A DNA stretch of 64,000 nucleotides from CAVQND01 sp964653485 (GTDB lineage: Bacteria > Verrucomicrobiota > Verrucomicrobiia > Limisphaerales > UBA8199), in the NCBI GenBank assembly GCA_964653485.1, contig CAZZFF010000007.1, positions 1-64,000 of the forward strand. The letters run 5' to 3'. Below, piece by piece: positions 58,258 to 64,000 of this stretch. A program made the position numbers and the translations under genes. The first letter of the stretch is position 1. Each line of letters starts with the position of its first letter. Under the pieces are notes generated by a model. The model was given only the letters and a program-made list of their open reading frames with translations. It ran no database searches and was not told the origin of the DNA.

Positions 58258-59604
58258 GTGATGACTTTAGCGCCCGCGGCAACGACCCCGTCGGCCCTTC
58301 CGGTGGAGAAAGAGACGGGGGTTGGAAATTATTTTGTAGCCAATTATCCGCCGTTCTCCTCCTGGGGACCGGAGCGTCTGCCCGAGGTGGCGGCGGCGTT
58401 GGGCCGCCCGCCGGCGGCGGGGACTCCCCTGGGGCTGTACCTCCACATCCCGTTTTGCCGGAAGCGGTGTCATTTCTGCTATTTCCGGGTGTATACGGAC
58501 AAGGACTCGGGGGCGATCAAGGCCTATTTGGATTTGGCGGTGCGGGAGTTGGAGCTGTACGCCGGGCAAGCCTTTATCGGGGGACGCAAGCCGCAATTCG
58601 TTTATTTTGGGGGCGGGACGCCGTCTTATTTGTCGGAATCCCAACTGGAGCAGCTTGCCGGGCGGATGCAGGGGATTCTGCCCTGGGACGAGGCGGAGGA
58701 GGTGACCTTTGAGTGCGAGCCGGGCACGCTCACGGACCATAAGCTCAAGACCATCCGGGAGATTGGCGTCACGCGGTTGAGCCTGGGGGTGGAGAATTTC
58801 AGCGACCACATTCTCGAGATCAACGGGAGGGCGCATCGCTCGCGCGAGATTCGGAGGGCCTACAATTTCGCACGGGAGCTGGATTTCCCCCAGATCAACA
58901 TCGATCTGATAGCCGGCATGGTGGAGGAGACGGAGGAGAATTGGCGCGAGTGCGTGCGCCAAACCCTCGAATTGGCCCCCGACAGCGTGACCATTTACCA
59001 GATGGAAATCCCCTATAACACGACGATCTACCAGGAAATGAAGGCCCAGGGGAGATTGACCGCGCCGGTGGCCCAGTGGGACACGAAACGGCGTTGGGTC
59101 AGCTATGCGTTTTCCGAGCTGGAGCAGGCGGGCTACACGGTGACCAGCGGTTATGCGGTCGTCAGGGACCCGAAGCGGACGCGGTTCGTTTACCGGGACA
59201 GCCTCTGGCAGGGGGCCGACCTGCTGGGCCTGGGGGTGGCGTCGTTTTCCCACGTGGGGGGGACCCATTTCCAAAACGAGCACGATTTCGAGCCTTACCT
59301 GGCCAAGCTCCGCCAGGGGTGCCTGCCGCTTCATCGCGCGCTGACCCCCACTCCGGACGAGCGGCTGATTCGGGAGATCGTTCTTCAATTCAAGCTCGGC
59401 CGCATCAGCCGGTCCTACTTCCAGCTCAAGTTCGGCGTGGACGTGCTGGCCAGGTTCGCGGAACCGCTCGCCCGGTTGCAGTCCTGGGGCGTGCTAATCC
59501 AGGAAGGCGACTGGCTGGTCCTGACCCGGGAAGGACTGCTGGAGGTGGACCGCTTGGTCCGCGAGTTCTTTCTCCCCGAGCACCGCGGCGCGCGGTACGC
59601 GTAA
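58258..59604 (+). CDS. HemN-like radical SAM enzyme (coproporphyrinogen III oxidase family)
   Basis: A 448-residue HemN-family protein. The radical SAM cluster motif is LHIPFCRKRCHFCYFRVY (C66, C70, C73), followed by FVYFGGGTPSYLS, RLSLGVENF, INIDLIAGM and a HemN_C-like tail (LFLGRISRS-type FKLGRISRSYFQ). It lacks the length and leading features of HemW, so classification as true coproporphyrinogen oxidase, heme chaperone or HemN-like methyltransferase is not certain. Being the first gene of the 58.2-64 kb run, ahead of chorismate lyase-like and halogenase-like genes, suggests a biosynthetic radical role rather than heme synthesis. Confidence 0.82.
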   Translation: MMTLAPAATTPSALPVEKETGVGNYFVANYPPFSSWGPERLPEVAAALGRPPAAGTPLGLYLHIPFCRKRCHFCYFRVYTDKDSGAIKAYLDLAVRELELYAGQAFIGGRKPQFVYFGGGTPSYLSESQLEQLAGRMQGILPWDEAEEVTFECEPGTLTDHKLKTIREIGVTRLSLGVENFSDHILEINGRAHRSREIRRAYNFARELDFPQINIDLIAGMVEETEENWRECVRQTLELAPDSVTIYQMEIPYNTTIYQEMKAQGRLTAPVAQWDTKRRWVSYAFSELEQAGYTVTSGYAVVRDPKRTRFVYRDSLWQGADLLGLGVASFSHVGGTHFQNEHDFEPYLAKLRQGCLPLHRALTPTPDERLIREIVLQFKLGRISRSYFQLKFGVDVLARFAEPLARLQSWGVLIQEGDWLVLTREGLLEVDRLVREFFLPEHRGARYA

Positions 59605-59621
59605 AATCACGAATCCCAATC

Positions 59622-60242
59622 ATGCTCACAGCCTCATCCCAAGTCTGCGAACCGCCAGTCCACACCGTGCCCAGGGAGGAAGTCCCCCCGGAGGCCGCGG
59701 GAGCGGGCTGCCGGGTCCCGTCGGCGTTGCTCGAACGCTTTTACTCGCGCGCGGGTCTGGCGCCGCCCCGCATGAGGGTTGTGCCTGGAGATGAAGTCCC
59801 GCCGCCCTACAAATCGCTCCTGGTGCATTCCAGGGACATGACTCCCACGCTGGAGGGTTTTTACGGCCAGCCGATCCTCCTGACGGTGCTGAGCCGCGAG
59901 AGGGATGGGGATACCTACTGGCGCGAGGTCGTTCTCAGGGGCGCCGATGATTCGAGGCCCGTGGAATACGGCGTGATTCGCATCTGCCTGGCGCTGCTGT
60001 CTCCTGCGGCGGCCAAGAGCGTGCTCGAGGAAGGGCGGCCGCTGGGCAAGATTCTTGAGGCTGAGACGGTGGCGCATTTGAGCTGGCCCCAGGCCTTCTT
60101 CAGGGTCCAGGCCGACGCACGCCTCATCAAGGTGCTGGGCCTGCGGCAGCCGGCCACCCTGTACGGGCGCCGCAATGTGCTCGCCGACGGCTCCCGCCGC
60201 TTGCTGGCGGAGGTGATCGAAATACTCCCTCCTTCGCCGTGA
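59622..60242 (+). CDS. Chorismate lyase-like (UbiC/DUF98-type) protein
   Basis: From the ATG at 59622 this is a 206-residue protein. RDMTPTLEGFYGQPILLTVL, YWREVVLRG and the C-terminal LYGRRNVLADGSRRLLAEVI resemble the fold and order of UbiC-type chorismate lyases (REVxL, LWxRRS-like). Such enzymes split chorismate to 4-hydroxybenzoate and pyruvate. The motifs are loosely matched by eye, and the protein might instead be a DUF98 relative. The stop overlaps the next start (GTGA). In context it could supply a hydroxybenzoate for the following activation and halogenation enzymes. Confidence 0.6.
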   Translation: MLTASSQVCEPPVHTVPREEVPPEAAGAGCRVPSALLERFYSRAGLAPPRMRVVPGDEVPPPYKSLLVHSRDMTPTLEGFYGQPILLTVLSRERDGDTYWREVVLRGADDSRPVEYGVIRICLALLSPAAAKSVLEEGRPLGKILEAETVAHLSWPQAFFRVQADARLIKVLGLRQPATLYGRRNVLADGSRRLLAEVIEILPPSP

Positions 60243-61534
60243 AGAACAACGACTCCTTCGACACCGTCATCATCGGGGCGGGACCCGCGGGTTCGGCCGC
60301 CGCGGCGCTGCTGGCGGAGCAGGGGTTCCGCGTGCGGGTCCTGGAGCGTGAGAAATTTCCGCGCTACCACATTGGCGAATCGCTGCTTCCCTTTACCTGC
60401 CATCCCCTCAAGCGGCTTGGCCTGCTGGAGCGCATGCGCAAGAGCGAATTTGTCAGGAAGCACAGCGTGCAGTTTGTTTCGCCCTCGGGCAGGGCATCGC
60501 AGCCGTTCTATTTCTCGACCCGCTACGAGCCCGAGGTGGCGCAGACCTGGCAGGTGCTGCGCTCGGAATTCGATCTGATGCTGATGGAGAATGCGCGGGC
60601 CAAAGGGGCCACGGTCCTCGAAGAGACCACGGTTCGGGAACTGATCCAGGAGGATGGCCGGATCGTGGGCGTGCGCGCGGAGGACAAATCCGGCCACTCC
60701 ATCGAAAGCCGGGCGTCGATGACCCTGGATTGTTCCGGGCGGGATGGTTTTGCGCCCACCCGCCTCGGCTGGCGCGTCCGGGAGCCAAAACTCAACAAGG
60801 TGGCCGTGTGGACCTATTACCGGGGCGCGCGGCGCGACCCGGGCTTGGATGCGGGCGCGACCACGGTGGCCTATGTTCCCGAAAAGGGCTGGTTCTGGTA
60901 CATCCCGCAGCATCGGGACATGACCAGCGTTGGGGTCGTCGCGGAGGGCAAGTACCTCACTCGCGGCGGTGTGCGCGAGCCGGCTGAGATTTTCAAGCGC
61001 GAAATTCAAAGGAACAAATGGATTGAGGAGCACTTGGCCTGCGGCACGCAGGTGGGGAACTACTTTCTCACGAGCGAGTTCTCATGGCGTTCACGTTACT
61101 GCGCCACTCACGGCCTCCTTGTGGCGGGCGACGCCTTCGGATTCCTGGACCCGGTTTTTTCTTCCGGGGTCATGCTGGCCCTCAAGAGCGGCAGCATGGC
61201 GGCCGACGCCATCAAGGCCGCCATCGAGGCGCGGGATTTCTCCGCCGCGCGGTTCGAGGAATACGGGCGGACGCTGCGCGAGGGCCTCGAGAATATGCGC
61301 AAGCTGGTCTATGCCTTTTACGACACGAATTTCAGCTTCCGCAAGCTCACGGACAAGGCCCCCGAGATGGCGGGCCTCATCACCGATTGCCTCTCCGGCG
61401 ATGTCAACAAGGACTTCTCGCAGCTCTACGATGCCGTGGCCGAGACCACCGAAGTCCCCGAACCGCTTCCCTACGGGATGCCATTGAGCCGCGAGCCCGT
61501 GGCCGAGGAGATGCCCGCCGGCAGCCCTCTTTAG
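60239..61534 (+). CDS. FAD-dependent oxidoreductase/halogenase-like protein
   Basis: A 431-residue flavoprotein. The N-terminal dinucleotide motif is TVIIGAGPAGSAAAALLAEQ. It shows the halogenase-type WxWxIP motif as WFWYIP (residues 218-223), a candidate active-site lysine K74 (EFVRKHSVQF), and GDAFGFLDPVFSSGVMLALK, all typical of the tryptophan-halogenase/geranylgeranyl reductase superfamily. It may halogenate or hydroxylate an aromatic carrier-bound substrate. The GTG start at 60239 overlaps the previous stop. Specificity is not proven; a non-halogenating relative is possible. Confidence 0.8.
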   Translation: MKNNDSFDTVIIGAGPAGSAAAALLAEQGFRVRVLEREKFPRYHIGESLLPFTCHPLKRLGLLERMRKSEFVRKHSVQFVSPSGRASQPFYFSTRYEPEVAQTWQVLRSEFDLMLMENARAKGATVLEETTVRELIQEDGRIVGVRAEDKSGHSIESRASMTLDCSGRDGFAPTRLGWRVREPKLNKVAVWTYYRGARRDPGLDAGATTVAYVPEKGWFWYIPQHRDMTSVGVVAEGKYLTRGGVREPAEIFKREIQRNKWIEEHLACGTQVGNYFLTSEFSWRSRYCATHGLLVAGDAFGFLDPVFSSGVMLALKSGSMAADAIKAAIEARDFSAARFEEYGRTLREGLENMRKLVYAFYDTNFSFRKLTDKAPEMAGLITDCLSGDVNKDFSQLYDAVAETTEVPEPLPYGMPLSREPVAEEMPAGSPL

Positions 61535-61536
61535 CC

Positions 61537-61983
61537 GTGCCCCACGAGTTCCAGATGACCCGGCGAGTGGAGTTCTCCGACACGGACATGGCGGGGATCA
61601 TGCACTTCTCGAATTTTTTCCTCTTTATGGAGGCCGCGGAAACCGCGTTCCTTCGCTCGCTCGGCTTTTCGGTCGCCCTCTCCAGAGGCGGCCTGGACCT
61701 TTGCCTGCCGCGGGTCCATGCGGAATGCGACTACCTCGCCCCGCTCCGCTTCGAAGACGAGGTCCTCATTCACCTGGTGGTCGAGAAGAAGGGGGCGCAC
61801 AGCTTGACCTATACGTTTGGCTTCTATCGCCTGGAGGGGCCGTCGAGGGAGGAGGTCGCCCGGGGACGGATCACTCTTGCCTACGTCGTCCGCCAGCCTG
61901 ACGGGGGGTTCAAAGCCGCCCCGCTGCCCGCGGCCCTGGCCGAGGCGATACAGCAGGCCCCTGCTCATCCAAACGGGGTCTAG
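61537..61983 (+). CDS. 4HBT-type acyl-CoA thioesterase
   Basis: A 148-residue hotdog-fold thioesterase. The active-site segment is RRVEFSDTDMAGIMHFSNFF with the Asp of the DxDxxGxxHxxxY pattern, followed by FRSLG-like LRSLGFSVALSRGGL. The N-terminal frame begins at GTG 61537, two bases after the flavoprotein stop, with an in-frame ATG at 61555. It could release an aryl or acyl product. Family members act on 4-hydroxybenzoyl-CoA and related thioesters, which fits the neighbouring genes. Confidence 0.88.
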   Translation: MPHEFQMTRRVEFSDTDMAGIMHFSNFFLFMEAAETAFLRSLGFSVALSRGGLDLCLPRVHAECDYLAPLRFEDEVLIHLVVEKKGAHSLTYTFGFYRLEGPSREEVARGRITLAYVVRQPDGGFKAAPLPAALAEAIQQAPAHPNGV

Positions 61984-62049
61984 ATGAGGACCAAGATGAG
62001 TAGGAGTAGTTGTAATTGCAATAACAAGTGATAATCAAGTGATGCTTCT

Positions 62050-62640
62050 ATGAATGACATTGTTCCCACGACAAGCAGCCCGCAAAGCCAGACCTGGATT
62101 CTCTTCTCGCTGCTCACGGTCTTTTGTTGGGGCCTCTACGGGGCTTTTCTCCATTCAGGCCAGGTCGGCATGCATGACCCGGTCAATGGCCGATACAAGG
62201 CGTTTCTATGCGTCGGCGTGGCCTACTTCCTGACGGCGGTGCTGGCGCCGCTGGCCGCGCTGCTCCTCAGGGGGGCTTCCTGGAGTTTCACGCCGGGCGG
62301 GGTCGCATGGTCGGTGCTGGCGGGCATCGTGGGCGCTGTGGGCGCTTTTGGCGTATTGCTGGCCTTCGGCGCCAAAGGCACGCCCGCGGTGGTCATGTCA
62401 ATCGTCTTCGCAGGGGCGCCCGTCCTGAACGCGCTCTACTCGCTGGTGCTGCAGCCTCCGGCCGGCGGCTGGCAAAAACTGCCTTGGCCCTTCGTGCTGG
62501 GCCTGCTGCTGGCGGCCCTCGGCGGATGCCTTGTGACACTCTACAAACCCGCCCCCGGCGCGATGCCCCACGCCCCCAGGACGGTTGCCACCCCGGCCGC
62601 CGAGCCTGTCACGGGCGGCGCCGCGGAACAGCCGCTTTAA
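62050..62640 (+). CDS. Small membrane protein of EamA-like type
   Basis: A 196-residue protein with about five hydrophobic helices (WILFSLLTVFCWGLYGAFLH, AYFLTAVLAPLAALLL, WSVLAGIVGAVGAFGVLL, AVVMSIVFAGAPVLNALYSL, FVLGLLLAALGGCLVTLYK), resembling half of an EamA/DMT transporter. It may need to dimerise. Substrate unknown; export of a pathway product is a guess. It follows the thioesterase by 66 bp and precedes the ligase by 9 bp, all on the same strand. Confidence 0.72.
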   Translation: MNDIVPTTSSPQSQTWILFSLLTVFCWGLYGAFLHSGQVGMHDPVNGRYKAFLCVGVAYFLTAVLAPLAALLLRGASWSFTPGGVAWSVLAGIVGAVGAFGVLLAFGAKGTPAVVMSIVFAGAPVLNALYSLVLQPPAGGWQKLPWPFVLGLLLAALGGCLVTLYKPAPGAMPHAPRTVATPAAEPVTGGAAEQPL

Positions 62641-62649
62641 GGGCGAATT

Positions 62650-64000
62650 ATGAACCTCTTATGCGAATCGAGAGGAAAGGCCGTCCTGGCGGACGATCCC
62701 TTTCCCGCTCCGCCGGCTTGCGATCCGGCGGCGCGGGGCGCGTTCCCTTCGCGGGGTGAAATCGAGGCCGCGCAGCTCGCCAAGGTCCGTTCTCTGATCG
62801 AGACCATCCTGCCCTCGAATCCTTTTTATGCGCGCAAGCTGGCATCCTGCGCGTCCGACCTGGCCGTCACCCGCCTCGATGAATTTGTCCGTCGGGTCCC
62901 TATCACGTCGCGGCATGAGATCGTGCGCGACCGCCTGGCCAACCCGCCTTATGGGACGAACCTGACGTTCCCGTTGGAATCCTACGTGCGCTGTCATCAG
63001 ACCAGCGGCACCACTACCGTGCCGATACGCTGGCTGGATACCGCCGAGAGCTGGCAGCACATCGTCGAGAACTGGCTGCGGATTCTGGCCGTCGCGGGCG
63101 TGACGCGCAGGGACCGCTTTTTCTTCGCGTTTTCCTTTGGGCCCTTTCTGGGGTTCTGGTCGGCGATGGATGCGGTCATCCGCATGGGTTGCTTCTGTTT
63201 CCCGGGCGGCTCGATGACCAGCCTCGCCCGCCTTCAGGCCATCCTGGACAACGAAATCACCGTGCTCTGCTGCACCCCGACCTACGCGCAGCACCTGGGC
63301 GAGGTCGCCCGCGAAAAGAAAATGGACCTCAGCGCCAGCCGGCTGCGGCGGGTGGTTGTGGCCGGGGAGGCCGGGGGCAGCATTCCGGCAACGCGGGCCC
63401 GCATCGAGGAGCTCTGGCCCGGGGCCGTGGTCTTCGATCAGCACGGCATGACCGAGGTCGGCCCGGTCACTTACCAATGTCCGGCCCGGCCGGGCGTGCT
63501 GCATGTCCTGGAGTCCGCGTACCTGGCTGAGGTCATTGACCCCAGGACCGGCGCGCCCACGCCGTCAGGCCAGACGGGCGAACTGGTCCTGACCACCCTT
63601 GACCGGGTGGGTTCGCCCCTGCTGCGTTACCGCACCGGCGACCTCGTGAAGCCGGGCGCGGCCTCGGTCTGCGCCTGCGGCCGCCACGAACTGCGCCTGG
63701 AGGGAGGCATCCTGGGCCGGAGCGACGACATGGTCGTCATTCGCGGCGTCAACGTCTATCCCGGCCTGGTCGAGGACCTCGTCCGGGCTTGTCCGGAGGT
63801 GACCGAATACCGGGTCCAGGTCGATTGCCGCCAGGCCATGGCCGAGCTGTGCCTGGAGGTCGAGACCGCGCCCAACTCACCCGGTCTGGCCTCGCTCCAA
63901 CGGCGCTTGGAGCAGTCCTTTCAAACCGTCCTGAACCTGCGCGTTCCGGTCCGGTTGGTCCCCCCCGGCTCGCTGCCGCGCTTCGAGATGAAGGCCCGGC
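62650..64000 (+). CDS. Phenylacetate-CoA ligase-like adenylate-forming enzyme (partial)
   Basis: The frame opens at ATG 62650 and runs off the window end, so at least 450 residues are visible. It has PaaK-family features: ETILPSNPFYARKLA, the P-loop HQTSGTTTVPIRW, FFFAFSFGPFLGFWSAM, YRTGDLVKPGA and the C-terminal RSDDMVVIRGVNVYPG hinge. It would adenylate an aryl or phenyl-type acid and transfer it to CoA or a carrier protein. With the chorismate lyase-like protein upstream, hydroxybenzoate is a plausible substrate. Truncation is due to the window edge, not a lesion. Confidence 0.88.
   Translation, partial: MNLLCESRGKAVLADDPFPAPPACDPAARGAFPSRGEIEAAQLAKVRSLIETILPSNPFYARKLASCASDLAVTRLDEFVRRVPITSRHEIVRDRLANPPYGTNLTFPLESYVRCHQTSGTTTVPIRWLDTAESWQHIVENWLRILAVAGVTRRDRFFFAFSFGPFLGFWSAMDAVIRMGCFCFPGGSMTSLARLQAILDNEITVLCCTPTYAQHLGEVAREKKMDLSASRLRRVVVAGEAGGSIPATRARIEELWPGAVVFDQHGMTEVGPVTYQCPARPGVLHVLESAYLAEVIDPRTGAPTPSGQTGELVLTTLDRVGSPLLRYRTGDLVKPGAASVCACGRHELRLEGGILGRSDDMVVIRGVNVYPGLVEDLVRACPEVTEYRVQVDCRQAMAELCLEVETAPNSPGLASLQRRLEQSFQTVLNLRVPVRLVPPGSLPRFEMKAR

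Overview
The window is a GC-rich, gene-dense bacterial chromosome segment. The gene mix suggests a Verrucomicrobiota member, perhaps of the Pedosphaera/Limisphaera type. It has many Sec/Tat-exported proteins of families common in that phylum (CotH-like, phosphodiester glycosidase, GH31, Gfo/Idh/MocA, DUF885, YncE/phosphoesterase), a caa3-type oxidase operon with a plastocyanin-like partner, LpxI and therefore lipid A (a Gram-negative envelope), and heptamer ATCCGAA repeat blocks. The phylum assignment is inference from gene content; there is no rRNA here to test it.

Layout. 1-4.2 kb: an overlapping minus-strand operon of a PAP2-GT39 membrane fusion, an OGG-type DNA glycosylase and ComB. 4.5-10.8 kb: a PH-like membrane protein, an NtrB-like histidine kinase, a CotH-family protein and two tandem phosphodiester glycosidases. 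11-14.6 kb: priA and a secreted helical protein. 14.6-22.5 kb: a long minus-strand run transcribed lpxI, hypothetical, gnd, purF, nfeD, slipin, Gfo/Idh/MocA. 22.5-24.8 kb: rpoD with a long leader. 24.8-30.5 kb: exported phosphoesterase, a selenocysteine tRNA, a DUF885 peptidase-like protein and two small envelope proteins. 30.6-38.3 kb: GH31, a PLD/cardiolipin-synthase-like protein, GNAT, an AraC regulator and an MtaB-type methanol:corrinoid methyltransferase. 38.3-41.2 kb: a secreted Ig-like protein flanked by a decayed ParD-like antitoxin and a DUF433/DUF5615 toxin-antitoxin pair whose toxin has an in-frame amber codon. 41.5-49 kb: cupredoxin, ctaA, ctaB, coxA, coxC, coxD, two small membrane proteins and coxB. 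49.2-53.6 kb: ribBA, ribH, an AAA ATPase and an ion antiporter. 54-58.2 kb: a radical SAM-TPR-glycosyltransferase fusion and a histidine kinase/response regulator pair. 58.2-64 kb (window end): HemN-like radical SAM enzyme, chorismate lyase-like protein, halogenase-like flavoprotein, thioesterase, small membrane protein and a PaaK-like ligase running off the edge.

How they work together. The oxidase operon carries catalytic subunits, both heme A assembly enzymes and a likely periplasmic copper electron donor. The last cluster has the parts expected for making, activating and modifying a hydroxybenzoate-type starter unit (chorismate lyase-like, aryl/acyl ligase, thioesterase, halogenase-like enzyme), which could be the edge of an aryl-polyene-like pigment or other aromatic natural-product locus. 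This is the most promising uncharacterised system here, but its core (KS, ACP) would have to lie beyond 64 kb.

The main non-coding surprises are a perfect 55-nt inverted repeat of heptamer arrays between coxA and coxC, a dispersed ~117-bp repeat whose core is also found inside the ctaA coding tail, and the selenocysteine tRNA.
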